Of a stretch of 64,000 nucleotides of DNA, positions 43,362 through 51,167 are shown piece by piece. A model generated the notes under the pieces. It had not been told where the DNA came from. It saw only the letters and a list, made by a program, of their open reading frames with translations, and searched no databases. How positions within the stretch are numbered: the stretch's first letter is position 1; each line of letters begins with the position of its first letter. The translations under genes and the position numbers were made by a program. The stretch lies in the NCBI RefSeq assembly GCF_024347655.1, contig NZ_AP025514.1, positions 248,001-312,000 of the forward strand. Reading direction: 5' to 3'. Source of the DNA: Vibrio toranzoniae. GTDB lineage: Bacteria > Pseudomonadota > Gammaproteobacteria > Enterobacterales > Vibrionaceae.

Positions 43362-43823
43362 TTATTCGAAACAAATCTCGATGAAGGCATTACCCCATTG
43401 AGATGTGAAAGGCATGATGATGATTGCGCCTTCACATTTGTGACGAATAGTATGACCTTTGCCTGCAACCACGATTGGCGTTGCCATGTCGAAGTCGAAG
43501 CCGCTTTCTGCAAGAATTCGTTTTGCGCCGCCCGTAACCATATTAGTGATTTCACCGACCATATCGGTGACTTCTTCATTTAGGCCGTTTGGTCGTTCAC
43601 CCAACATGTTTTCCATGATTTCTAGGGCAAGGCCTTCATCAAAGGTGATCGACATTGAGCCTCGAGATTGTGGGCCAACCATACCGATTAAACCAGAGAC
43701 ATCACCACGAGCGATTTCATCTTTTTTAACTCTTGGCTTTTGTGGTTTCAATTCTAGAGAAGCCATCGTTTTTAGTACATTCATTAGAGAAGCTAAAAAC
43801 GGGTTTACAAATTCAGCGCGCAT
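43362..43823 (-). CDS. cheX: Chemotaxis phosphatase, CheX family
   Basis: A 153-residue CheC/CheX-like protein. CheX dephosphorylates CheY-P. The active-site ExxN (Glu91 and Asn94, in DMVGEITNMVTGGAKR) is present once, as in CheX. It lies 17 bp downstream of zur on the same strand and probably forms an operon with it, away from the main chemotaxis cluster. Whether it acts on CheY or on another response regulator cannot be read from the sequence. Confidence 0.82.
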   Translation of the reverse strand: MRAEFVNPFLASLMNVLKTMASLELKPQKPRVKKDEIARGDVSGLIGMVGPQSRGSMSITFDEGLALEIMENMLGERPNGLNEEVTDMVGEITNMVTGGAKRILAESGFDFDMATPIVVAGKGHTIRHKCEGAIIIMPFTSQWGNAFIEICFE

Positions 43824-43840
43824 AATGTTCTTCTATAATC

Positions 43841-44299
43841 TTATTGTTTCATATCAGAGGAGCAAGTTTGGCAAATGCCATGAGACTCAATAACGTGATT
43901 CGTTAATTGAAAGCCATGCTTCTCAGCGTTATTAGCGAGTTGATTGATAAGAGCATCGTCTTGTAGCTCAATCACAGTGCCACATTTGTCGCAGATTAAT
44001 AGCTGTGAGAAATGCTTGTTGGCATTACAAGAGCAACAACATATAAAGCTATTGGTAGACTCAACTCGGTGAATGAAACCTTGTTCCAACAAAAAATCTA
44101 AAGCGCGATAAACTGTGGGCGGTTTGGCTTGTGGTTCGCTCACCTTTAATTGCTCTAACAATTCGTATGCACTGGAGGCTTTTTTATTAGAGAGGATGAG
44201 CTCAAACACTCGCTTTCTTTGCGGAGTTAATCTAACTCCTCGAGATGCGCATAGCCCTTCAACTTGCTCTATTAATGTGTGGTCCAAATTTTTCACCAT
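43841..44299 (-). CDS. zur: Zinc uptake regulator Zur
   Basis: A 152-residue Fur-family repressor that shuts zinc uptake genes when zinc is replete. The winged helix has RLTPQRKRVFELI and the strongly Zur-specific recognition segment PPTVYRALDFLLEQGFIHRVEST. The structural zinc cysteines are CDKCG and CQTC, and there is an unusual extra cluster CCCSC in the hinge (about residues 87-91). It is followed by cheX. Zur rather than Fur or PerR is indicated by close similarity of the DNA-binding helix to E. coli Zur. Confidence 0.92.
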   Translation of the reverse strand: MVKNLDHTLIEQVEGLCASRGVRLTPQRKRVFELILSNKKASSAYELLEQLKVSEPQAKPPTVYRALDFLLEQGFIHRVESTNSFICCCSCNANKHFSQLLICDKCGTVIELQDDALINQLANNAEKHGFQLTNHVIESHGICQTCSSDMKQ

Positions 44300-44613
44300 T
44301 CAATCGGACATTCCTGTTCAAATTCTATTTCTAGGTAACTTTACTTGGGAGCCAATGATTTCTATTAAAGTCAGGTACAGAGCGTATTGTGACCCACGAC
44401 TTTGAATAAGACAAGGTAACTCAAAATGACTGTGTGACTCAAGGCATAACTGATTAGTGAGGCTGAATTAGAGGCCTGGTGAATAGGTTTAAATAAGAAA
44501 ATGTGAAGTAAAGTTCATATAGCACAATTAGGACATAGCATTTACAATAGCCGACTTTGCTTTTTGCTGGATGTTCCAGCAGATTTTTTGACTCGCTATC
44601 AGGTTACTTTGCC
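44300..44613. other. Intergenic region upstream of zur and of the old dusA start
   Basis: Divergent promoter region between zur and the original dusA 5' end. It contains a hairpin with a T tract (44565-44588). I found no recognisable Zur operator by eye. Confidence 0.5.
44565..44588 (+). terminator. Terminator-like hairpin upstream of the dusA remnant
   Basis: TGCTGGA / TCCAGCA stem with loop TGT, followed by GATTTTTT, 25 bp before the old dusA ATG. It would have sat in the dusA leader before the insertion, so it is a possible attenuator. Confidence 0.5.
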
Positions 44614-44676
44614 ATGACACACTCATGTAAGTTGTCTGTCGCTCCAATGCTCGATTGGACTGACAATAGCCTTTAA
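44614..44676 (+). pseudogene. dusA: Displaced 5' end of dusA at the left junction
   Basis: An open frame of 20 codons beginning [17 protein letters not shown]. The residues [10 protein letters not shown] are identical to residues of the intact DusA at 61.7 kb, in the same frame. After codon 17 the sequence becomes element DNA (NSL, stop). This is the original chromosomal start of dusA, cut off when the element inserted. It shows where and in what orientation the insertion happened. Confidence 0.9.
44647..44664 (+). other. attL, left attachment site in dusA
   Basis: The core ATGCTCGATTGGAC (44647-44660) followed by TGAC. The same core is at attR. Outside the core, 7 of 9 flanking positions upstream (44638-44646) are weakly conserved because both are dusA coding sequence. 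Confidence 0.9.
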
Positions 44677-45083
44677 TCTTTTAAAATCAGCAATTTGAGC
44701 CTGCGTGTGAAAAAGAAGGGGAAAATAGGGGTAGAAAGTTGTCGCCTTGCATTCGTCTTTGCCTTCAGATCTTCATTGTATTCCCCATCAATAAATTTGC
44801 AATTATCAGCGCTCTGTTTTTGAGCCTCAACGTCTTAAATCGTAACGTCACCTTCGTTCTGGAAAGCATTGCTTTTGAATTATTAGCCATAACAAGAATA
44901 ATGGAGACTTTAGTCACATTTGTTGAGTGTTTTGAAAAAAAAATTCACCCTCGAAAATTCACATTGTTCTTATTAAACAGCCTCTTAATGGTTGTGTGCT
45001 AGTGTTTTGCCATACTTCTATTCCTTTCTAATGCTTGTAACATTATGACTTAAGTATTAGTTAGCCGTTAATAGAAGAGAGCA
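44677..45083. other. Left end of the element, no convincing gene
   Basis: A TTG-initiated open frame of 87 codons (44739-45002) has no ribosome site and a hydrophobic, Leu/Phe-rich composition, and I do not call it. The rest is AT-rich and probably holds integrase arm sites and the promoter of the next gene. Confidence 0.5.
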
Positions 45084-45383
45084 ATGACATCACGTTCTGA
45101 ACCGACCACAAGATCGCTTTTAGCTCAACAGTTCAATCATCAACCCTTTATCCCCGTTGTTGACGTTGCCGGATCATTGTTCGGTATGGCAGCAACCACC
45201 ATCAAACGAAAAGCTGCTCAGCAAGAGCTGCCGTTTCCTGTTGTTCGCCTCAGCGATTCTCAGAAATCTCCTTGGTTTGTGAGCTTTGATGATTTAGTGA
45301 AATTTGTTGAACGTAAACGACTAGAAAACGAGAGGGAGTGGAATCGAAATAATGGCTCGAAAAGAGTGTCATTTCGAAACTAA
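45084..45383 (+). CDS. PrtN-like (pyocin activator family) transcription regulator
   Basis: A 99-residue protein whose core FIPVVDVAGSLFGMAATTIKRKAA and ELPFPVVRLSDSQKSPWFV matches the PrtN family of small MerR-like helix-turn-helix proteins. PrtN activates pyocin genes in Pseudomonas, and relatives occur on many plasmids and islands. It has no pyocin genes near it here. As the first gene of the element it may control the following genes or element transfer (inference). AGAGAGCA precedes the ATG. Confidence 0.75.
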   Translation: MTSRSEPTTRSLLAQQFNHQPFIPVVDVAGSLFGMAATTIKRKAAQQELPFPVVRLSDSQKSPWFVSFDDLVKFVERKRLENEREWNRNNGSKRVSFRN

Positions 45384-45466
45384 TTCATACCCAGACAATC
45401 CCGCAATTTAGTTTGTTCATCTAAAAACTAAACGTTATGAACGTAAAGATCATTAAAGGAAAAATT

Positions 45467-45532
45467 ATGGCTAACCATCTCTCTTTTTCAGTTCAGGATC
45501 TGCTTAATGCAGCAGTTAAGGGCAAGAAGTAA
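45467..45532 (+). CDS. Short ORF (21 residues) coupled to the transglutaminase-like gene
   Basis: It encodes MANHLSFSVQDLLNAAVKGKK. AAAGGA lies six bases before the ATG, a good ribosome site, while the next gene has no independent one. The stop overlaps the next ATG (TAATG), so translation is almost certainly coupled. The peptide is amphipathic in the middle with a basic end. It may be only a translational leader, or a substrate of the enzyme encoded next to it; nothing in the sequence decides between these. Confidence 0.55.
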   Translation: MANHLSFSVQDLLNAAVKGKK

Positions 45533-46251
45533 TGGCACAAACCAAAAAGAAAAAGCAAGCTGCGGCAGCTAAACGCAGAACCAAACAAGCTGAACAACTA
45601 GCTGCTAGGTCGAAAAAGGCTCAAGCAGTTAAGGCAGAACTAGAACGCATTGTTGCAGTTGTTTACGAGGTTTACTCAGAGGTTAAAGCTCAATACGATA
45701 CCGCAATGAATACCACTTTTAACGGTAATATTCCTGCAATGAAAGGCGGTATTTGTATTCCTCTTGCTACTCTTGGTCAAGCAGCCTTAAAAAAGCGTGG
45801 AATAGATACCAAATTAGTGGGCGGCAAGGCTGCATTTGGATTTAACACGGGGTCGTATGGTGCGCTTGATTTCGGTTTTACACATAACTTGTTTATGCCG
45901 TATGCCCATGAAGGCATTGAATCATTCAACGGTCATGCTTGGCTTGAGGTCGATGGCATGGATGCAGTAATTGATTTTGCTATGCCTGAGCTTCCTACGC
46001 TTGTTGCAATCAGTAATGCTGAAATGGGAATAACTGGACACGAGGATATTGAGTTGGATGTAACTAAATTAGTGATCAAGCGATCTGAAATGGTGACAGC
46101 GCAAGTAAGGCATAAACCCATGCTTGGCTACTACTACACCAAACCAGTGGCAAGTATCACTGAGCGGGTACATCAGTTAGCCGATCTTGGCTCCAGATTC
46201 TTGTGGGATTTGCAAACAGTGCAAAACTCCTACTCTAGAAACGCAGCCTAA
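45532..46251 (+). CDS. Transglutaminase-like (Cys-His-Asp) protein of unknown function
   Basis: A 239-residue protein. Residues 1-37 are Lys/Ala/Arg-rich and helical, perhaps nucleic-acid binding. Residues 70-150 have the order and spacing of a transglutaminase-like fold: Cys75 in GGICIPLATLGQAALKKRGI, His135 in GHAWLEVDG, and Asp148 in AVIDF. The GHAWLEVDG strand resembles Transglut_core3 proteins such as the McjB-type lasso-peptide proteases. No signal peptide or membrane helix. I do not recognise the gene; the fold is inferred from motif order only. Confidence 0.55.
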   Translation: MAQTKKKKQAAAAKRRTKQAEQLAARSKKAQAVKAELERIVAVVYEVYSEVKAQYDTAMNTTFNGNIPAMKGGICIPLATLGQAALKKRGIDTKLVGGKAAFGFNTGSYGALDFGFTHNLFMPYAHEGIESFNGHAWLEVDGMDAVIDFAMPELPTLVAISNAEMGITGHEDIELDVTKLVIKRSEMVTAQVRHKPMLGYYYTKPVASITERVHQLADLGSRFLWDLQTVQNSYSRNAA

Positions 46252-46278
46252 ACTAACAATAAACGCGTTACCTATTTG

Positions 46279-46316
46279 CCACTCTTTTAAAAAAATTGTA
46301 TTTTTTAAAAGAGTGG
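46279..46316. terminator. Long perfect inverted repeat downstream of the transglutaminase-like gene
   Basis: A 16-bp perfect stem (CCACTCTTTTAAAAAA and its complement) with a 6-base loop, 27 bp past the stop codon. The A/T tract lies inside the stem rather than after it. It may be a terminator or part of the transfer origin. Confidence 0.6.
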
Positions 46317-46411
46317 ATTCTCTAGCCAGCATAGATTTGTCATGACGTTCCTTACATTCTCAAATCGCTGGCAAAGAGGTGCGTTCCTACCCCTTTAATC
46401 CCCTCCCTAAA

Positions 46412-46424
46412 GCTGCCTCGCAGC
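46412..46424. other. Small inverted repeat, candidate oriT element
   Basis: GCTGC-CTC-GCAGC, a perfect 5-bp stem 20 bp upstream of mobC. In ColE1-type plasmids oriT lies just upstream of mobC and contains such a repeat near the nick. The nick sequence itself was not identified. Confidence 0.35.
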
Positions 46425-46446
46425 ATCAAAAACAAAACCCAACGTG

Positions 46447-46791
46447 ATGAACCACAGCGGAAAAATAAGACGAACTGAGTGCATTCAGTTACGAGTTTCC
46501 AAAGACGAAAAATTACAAATTTTTGCCAATGCCAACGGCAATGTCTCGGTTTGGCTGCGAACTATGGCTCTCAATCCCAATTCCTGCCACCACAAAAAAC
46601 GATACAAAGAAATAAAACAAGATCCAGCTCTGGTGAGTGAGGTTGCCAGAATTGGTAATAACCTCAATCAAGTCGCTCGTTACATAAATACTGCAAAAAA
46701 AGCAGGATTACTGATTGATTTGATAGCGGTACAGGCACAACTTGTGCAGACAAATGCCCTGTTAAGCGCCTTAATCAAATCAGCAGCATGA
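46447..46791 (+). CDS. mobC: Mobilization accessory protein MobC
   Basis: A 114-residue protein with an N-terminal ribbon-helix-helix-like part (RTECIQLRVSKDEKLQIFANA) and the MobC-type segment VARIGNNLNQVARYINTAKKAG. MobC binds oriT and helps the relaxase open the DNA. I use the ATG at 46447; a GTG immediately before it would add one residue. Its stop codon overlaps the mobA start (ATGA). Confidence 0.85.
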   Translation: MNHSGKIRRTECIQLRVSKDEKLQIFANANGNVSVWLRTMALNPNSCHHKKRYKEIKQDPALVSEVARIGNNLNQVARYINTAKKAGLLIDLIAVQAQLVQTNALLSALIKSAA

Positions 46792-48149
46792 TAGTAAAAT
46801 TTTTTAAAGGCGATCACTCAGCAGTGACGAACGGCTTAAAGTATTTAGAAGGTGGCACCAAGCGCCGCAAATTAAAACCTGTATTGCTCTCAGGAAATCC
46901 CGATATCACAAGAGAATGGCTTAAACAGGCTAGCCGCTTCTCAAAAGCCTTCACGTATGGCTGTTTGAGCTTTGAAGAAGCTGATATCCCTGCTCACCAA
47001 AAGCAGCAATTAATGGCGTCATTTGAACAAACCTTGATGGCCGGACTCAAGCCAGAGCAATACGATATTGTTTGGATTGAGCATCGTGATAAAGGGCGAT
47101 TGGAACTGAACTTCCATATCGTGAATATGGAGCTGACCACAGGAAAGGCATTAACGCCTTATGTACATAGGCGAGATATGGTGCGTATTGATGAGTGGAA
47201 AAGCATTGCTAACGACACTTTTGGCTTTACCGACCCCAATGATCCAGCTAAGGCTAGAACCTTTACATGGGGGGATAACCCGAGGCCAAGGCGTGAGCTG
47301 ATGGCACAAATAGATGATTATCTATTTGATCTTGCAGTAGGTGGAACCTTAAACAACCAACAAGATGTCATTGATGTGCTGAATGACATCGAAGGCCTCA
47401 CCGTAACACGTAATACTAAATCATCCATCTCTTTTACAGCAGACGGATACCAAAAACCGATACGCCTCAAAGGCGAACTCTATGGCAAATCTTACTCAGG
47501 CATTGAAAGCAGCGCAGCAAAACAGGCAGAAAGAACTGCGAGCTTTGCACGCCAGCGTCACGAACGAATTAAAGAAAAAAAACAACAACTTCAACAGCGA
47601 AATCGGCACCTCGCTCGCCAACGTCGAAAAATATATCAACTTTCACCTAGCAAGACAGCGCCGCCAGCATTGGCTGTTCCCCATGCTATTGAGTCTGATG
47701 GTATTACTATCAGGGGTGATATTGGGACGATATCTGACACTAGAATACGAAATCAATCCATTTCAGCCTTGCCATCAAATAGTCAGGTCGCAAGACAACC
47801 CGACTCAGTTGTACTGCCAGATAACAAAGCCATTGAAGAAAATAATAAAAAATCAATAAACCAATATGCTAACGACCATACTGACCAATCTAAAAGCCCT
47901 TCAACATGGGTATCTGAAGTCCTCACAAAGCTTAGAGACGCAATTAAATCTCTTGCAGGATGCATTAACCGAAGAGAAGCAGAGGCGCGAGAGCTTGGAG
48001 ATGTCTATCGAGCAACTCAACGGCACTGTGATCAGCTTAATAGATTGCTTAAAGACAACGGAAGAGGGGATAAATTAAAAGAGCATCCACTACGCTTATC
48101 TAAGCACATTACTTCAACTGTTAAAGCTAGGGGGGCACTAAATCGCTAG
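46788..48149 (+). CDS. mobA: Relaxase MobA, ColE1/MbeA type (MOB-P5, HEN)
   Basis: A 453-residue nickase that cuts oriT and leads the transferred strand. It has Tyr19 (GLKYLEGG) as the likely nucleophile and the HEN metal signature His99, Glu106, Asn108 in EHRDKGRLELNFHI. This replaces the three-His motif of other relaxases and defines the ColE1 group. Two further genes (mobB, mobD) are read from the +1 frame of its 3' half, as in ColE1. The C-terminal part is helical and basic. Confidence 0.93.
   Translation: MIVKFFKGDHSAVTNGLKYLEGGTKRRKLKPVLLSGNPDITREWLKQASRFSKAFTYGCLSFEEADIPAHQKQQLMASFEQTLMAGLKPEQYDIVWIEHRDKGRLELNFHIVNMELTTGKALTPYVHRRDMVRIDEWKSIANDTFGFTDPNDPAKARTFTWGDNPRPRRELMAQIDDYLFDLAVGGTLNNQQDVIDVLNDIEGLTVTRNTKSSISFTADGYQKPIRLKGELYGKSYSGIESSAAKQAERTASFARQRHERIKEKKQQLQQRNRHLARQRRKIYQLSPSKTAPPALAVPHAIESDGITIRGDIGTISDTRIRNQSISALPSNSQVARQPDSVVLPDNKAIEENNKKSINQYANDHTDQSKSPSTWVSEVLTKLRDAIKSLAGCINRREAEARELGDVYRATQRHCDQLNRLLKDNGRGDKLKEHPLRLSKHITSTVKARGALNR
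47482..47859 (+). CDS. mobB: Mobilization protein MobB (MbeB-like), nested within mobA
   Basis: A 125-residue protein read in the +1 frame of mobA. It has a helical N-terminus (LTQALKAAQQNRQKELRALH), a coiled-coil middle and one membrane helix at about 65-85 (HWLFPMLLSLMVLLSGVILG). This domain plan is that of ColE1 MbeB, which anchors the relaxosome and is also nested in its relaxase gene. AAAGGCGA lies upstream of the ATG. The overlap is real by analogy, not a shadow frame. Confidence 0.75.
   Translation: MANLTQALKAAQQNRQKELRALHASVTNELKKKNNNFNSEIGTSLANVEKYINFHLARQRRQHWLFPMLLSLMVLLSGVILGRYLTLEYEINPFQPCHQIVRSQDNPTQLYCQITKPLKKIIKNQ
47866..48078 (+). CDS. mobD: Mobilization protein MobD (MbeD-like), nested within mobA
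   Basis: A 70-residue predicted coiled coil (LKALQHGYLKSSQSLETQLN, then LTEEKQRRESLEMSIEQLNG), six bases after mobB in the same frame. ColE1 MbeD, an entry-exclusion-related coiled-coil protein, occupies the same nested position after MbeB. No strong ribosome site; coupling from mobB is likely. Confidence 0.65.
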   Translation: MLTTILTNLKALQHGYLKSSQSLETQLNLLQDALTEEKQRRESLEMSIEQLNGTVISLIDCLKTTEEGIN

Positions 48150-48508
48150 CAATTTAGCGTCTTTAAGTAGCGTTCAAATGAACGGTGTTGCTCTGATGAG
48201 AAAATCACCCCCGTGCTTAATAGCTTTTCAATGTCTTTGGTTGATGGCTCCAAGCGAGTCAAAGCTCTGCTGGTGCGCCACTCAACCAGCCAAACAGTGA
48301 AAAACAGGGCAGAAATACAGAACGCAGCCACACCTGAAAGTAAGCCTATGATCACTCTTGACCACCAAAATTCATTCAAAAAAGGAAATATCGAATACGA
48401 CAACGTTGCGAAAAACGCACTGATAAACATGATCATGTACCCCTGTCCTTTCAATCGCTCAGTTTGTACTAATACTGAAAGCAGCTCTGTGGATACTACA
48501 TCGCGCAT
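48146..48508 (-). CDS. Small two-helix membrane protein, unknown
   Basis: A 120-residue protein with two hydrophobic helices (about 24-45 and 50-72, GYMIMFISAFFATLSYSIF and VIIGLLSGVAAFCISALFF) and a soluble C-terminus. It is tail to tail with mobA, overlapping its last four bases. I do not recognise the family. Position next to mob genes would fit an entry-exclusion or envelope function, but this is a guess. Confidence 0.5.
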   Translation of the reverse strand: MRDVVSTELLSVLVQTERLKGQGYMIMFISAFFATLSYSIFPFLNEFWWSRVIIGLLSGVAAFCISALFFTVWLVEWRTSRALTRLEPSTKDIEKLLSTGVIFSSEQHRSFERYLKTLNC

Positions 48509-48596
48509 CTTATCTTCTCATCAATGTGATGCGTTGCACTAACGTTAGAGTCAAAACGTCATGCAACGTATAGGGTTATAATAAGTTAATTAATTT

Positions 48597-48953
48597 CTAT
48601 CGTCGGAAGTTAGGTAAACCAGCCAGTAACTTATCCGATATTACCTTTAGGACACGCCGTTTTAGCTTCTTTTTGTACTCGATACAAGCGTCAAGGTTGT
48701 CTATAGTGATATTCGTGTCATCGAAGTCATCAACCAATTTGAATGCATTAAGAGTCGTTTCTATAGCCTCTTTGAGAACTAAGAACTTCCTTGTCTTGGT
48801 GGTGACGTCGGTTGATGTAATGAAGCCTGTTTCGATGCAGTGATCAATCACCAAATCCTCAACTCTCAGATTGTGGTATTTTTCTTTAGCTTTATTATCA
48901 AGAGCTTCATATGAAAAAGGATTATTTTTTCTAGAGAAAGGAATTTTTTCCAT
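48597..48953 (-). CDS. Hypothetical protein
   Basis: A 118-residue soluble, charged protein (MEKIPFSRKNNPFSYEALDN, later FKLVDDFDDTNITIDNLD and a basic C-terminus KKLKRRVLKVISDKLL). No motif recognised. It lies between the small membrane protein and rep on the same strand. The AAAGGAAT ahead of the ATG is a fair ribosome site. Confidence 0.5.
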   Translation of the reverse strand: MEKIPFSRKNNPFSYEALDNKAKEKYHNLRVEDLVIDHCIETGFITSTDVTTKTRKFLVLKEAIETTLNAFKLVDDFDDTNITIDNLDACIEYKKKLKRRVLKVISDKLLAGLPNFRR

Positions 48954-49130
48954 AAGTGTTTTTTATAAGGATAACAACTTTGATGGGAATTTAAACTGAA
49001 TGGCAGCAAGCCGTTCTCTTTATCTGTTTCATCGTTGCCAATGCTTCATCATCGGCAACATCAGTTGGTTTGAATATGGGGGGGGATTATAGTGTTAAGC
49101 GAAAGGGCCCCCAAGTTCTGGCTAATCAAC

Positions 49131-50249
49131 TCAAAGTACACTCTCACTAGTAACATCGCCGAGGGCACTAGCACCAACCATTGTCGACTCATTCTGAGTA
49201 GCTATCAACAACTCTATTCGCCTTAACTCTGCTTCTGCTGTATCTCGCTCTTTCTTTAATTCCTCAGTAGTGTCCTCGCATGCAAATTTATCAAAGTTCG
49301 AATCATGTATTTGCGAATTATATCGAGAGGCACATGTTTCAACTATATGTTTTGCCGCATCCAATGCTGCGGCTTTATCTCTATACACATTAAATGTTAG
49401 CCTCGATACTGGATTGCCGCGAAGATTTCTCCCTTTGTTGTCTTTTTTGATAACCTTGTCAACTTTAATAAAGATTGGTGTTTTTTCGTTGATCTCATCA
49501 ACTGATTTTTTAACCACTCTACTGAAAAAATTTCTTTGATGCTCTTTAGTGCCAATCTCCAAACGCTCTCTTATTCTATCAATAGACACATCGAATTTAA
49601 CCAGTGATTCATTCTCCTTCATATTTAATGCATAAAGACACCAATGGTAGTATCGTGATGAGTGCTTATATGAGAAGCCTGCTATGAGATTTAAGTCAAT
49701 TGCTTGATAGCCTGAAAGTGCCAGCAAATATGGCATAAACTCCTTCGTAAAGGTGATTAAAATGTCGGTTTTACCTACTTTGGACGCAACCTCAATAGGA
49801 TTAATCGTTTTCTTTACACGTATACGTTTCGACGTCATCTCATCGACAACCATAGTGCGTGATTGAAGTGATTCTATGGCCTTGTCTAATGCCTTGTAGT
49901 TTCTCGAACCCGTAGTTCTTAATATTTCCCTAACTGGTAAGATAATCGTCCTTTTTTCAATAAACGAGTAGTAACTGTCGGTAAGGCTTTGTGTGACCTT
50001 ACTAAAATCCCACCTTGCAGAAGCATCTCCTTGCAGCTCGTCTTGTACATCCTTATCCTTAAGGAAAGGGTTGATATCGAAGTGTGACATAGCATTAAAC
50101 AAAAGACGTTGTTCTTGAACCTCTAGAGAATATTTTGCAAACACAAATTCGTTCTTTAGCTTTACCAGTTGTCCACCAAATTTATTTGGCGGACAGATTG
50201 CTCCAAGGTCGTACTTGTGAGTTTTTACTAATATTCCATCTTTATTCAT
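49131..50249 (-). CDS. Plasmid replication initiator, Rep_3 (RepB) family
   Basis: A 372-residue initiator with the two winged-helix plan of Rep_3 proteins: N-terminal LKNEFVFAKYSLEVQEQRLL and the second domain with FSYKHSSRYYHWCLYAL and RERLEIGTKEHQRN. Such proteins bind iterons and open the origin. Four 21-bp iterons and a DnaA box lie just upstream, one of them 55 bp from the start, consistent with autoregulation. The C-terminal 80 residues are an acidic extension. The gene appears intact, so the element should be able to replicate as a plasmid when excised. Confidence 0.9.
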   Translation of the reverse strand: MNKDGILVKTHKYDLGAICPPNKFGGQLVKLKNEFVFAKYSLEVQEQRLLFNAMSHFDINPFLKDKDVQDELQGDASARWDFSKVTQSLTDSYYSFIEKRTIILPVREILRTTGSRNYKALDKAIESLQSRTMVVDEMTSKRIRVKKTINPIEVASKVGKTDILITFTKEFMPYLLALSGYQAIDLNLIAGFSYKHSSRYYHWCLYALNMKENESLVKFDVSIDRIRERLEIGTKEHQRNFFSRVVKKSVDEINEKTPIFIKVDKVIKKDNKGRNLRGNPVSRLTFNVYRDKAAALDAAKHIVETCASRYNSQIHDSNFDKFACEDTTEELKKERDTAEAELRRIELLIATQNESTMVGASALGDVTSESVL

Positions 50250-50303
50250 ACGAGTTTTTCTTTTTCTTAGGCTGGTTATTGAAGTGTTGTGAACTCATAT
50301 TTT

Positions 50304-50476
50304 TCACAATTCCGGTGTTTAAATTAAAAAAGTCAGTTAGTTAGGGCTTTTTTCAGAAAATCAGTGCTTAAATGTCACAAATTGGGTGTTTAAATCCAAT
50401 TTGTCCTCAAAGCCTTTATCCACATAGGGTTACAGAGTTTTTACTGTTTTTTTGCTCACAAATTCAGTACCTAAAT
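50304..50476. other. Iteron-type replication origin (oriV)
   Basis: Four 21-bp direct repeats of consensus TCACAAATTSRGTGYTTAAAT at 50304, 50353, 50375 and 50456 (the middle two exactly 22 bp apart). A perfect DnaA box TTATCCACA lies at 50416-50424 between the third and fourth. AT-rich DNA follows. Partial repeat halves (TCACAAGGG at 50478, TCACAATTAAA at 50567) continue the series. This lies directly upstream of rep, as in iteron plasmids. Confidence 0.88.
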
Positions 50477-51167
50477 ATCACAAGGGTTGTTGCAAAAGAA
50501 AACTGCTCCAGCCCTTTATTTATAAGGCTTAAGAGTTGTTCTGAAAGGGGGCTATTACCTGATCTATCACAATTAAACCCTAACATCTGAATACTAGTGG
50601 TATTTGCACTACGACGAATGGTTCTCACGATCCTTAACCTCTCTTCTATTTCCTAAAGACAACAACTTACCTATACCTCATGCGATGTATTTTTGAGATT
50701 GGTTATCGGCTATTGCCGATGTGTGCCCGTTCTTAAATTTTATATTACTCATTTAAATTTAAACGTCAAAGTTAATTTGCTATAACTTATTGATTATAAA
50801 ATACTTTCTTTCATGTTAGTGCATCCAAGAGTAAAGGCTTGTTTTGAACTTAAAATCGAAAATGGAACATCAACCGATGTAGGTAGCAACTTGGGTTTTG
50901 AAATGGCAAAAAGCACAAACATCAGAAAGCCCTCATTTTCACCCACTCAATGAGTAACCTAGGCGTAAACATGCAAAACGGTGGATAGATAGCGAAAATG
51001 GGGCTAAAAATGCGTTGTATGGTGATTATTGGCTGCATTCACTGAGGCGAGTTGAGTGTTGGTAACTCTCTGAGCAAGAAATTATACGCAATACGTGGGG
51101 TATAACGCTTACTTCACGGTGTTTTTTGTTAGAATAGCCGCACTATTTTTAGAGACTTATCAAAACC
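50477..51167. other. Non-coding region between oriV and hsdM
   Basis: About 690 bp. The first part is AT-rich origin DNA with degenerate iteron halves. At 50777-50824 lies a 48-bp repeat that recurs at 60200. The rest is a long leader of hsdM; TAGAAT at 51130-51135 is a possible -10 box. No coding potential seen. Confidence 0.55.
50777..50824 (+). repeat. Left copy of a 48-bp imperfect direct repeat (possible attL of a nested island)
   Basis: Matches 60200-60247 at 40 of 48 positions, same orientation, with identical blocks TAAAATACTT and TTAGTGCAT. It lies 343 bp before hsdM, at the edge of the rep/origin region. Confidence 0.65.

Noticed and set aside
43459-43893. 144-codon frame antisense to cheX
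   Set aside because: Shadow of cheX, which has a recognisable active site. No ribosome site.
44739-45002. 87-codon open frame at the left end of the element
   Set aside because: TTG start without a ribosome site and no family resemblance. Kept as non-coding.
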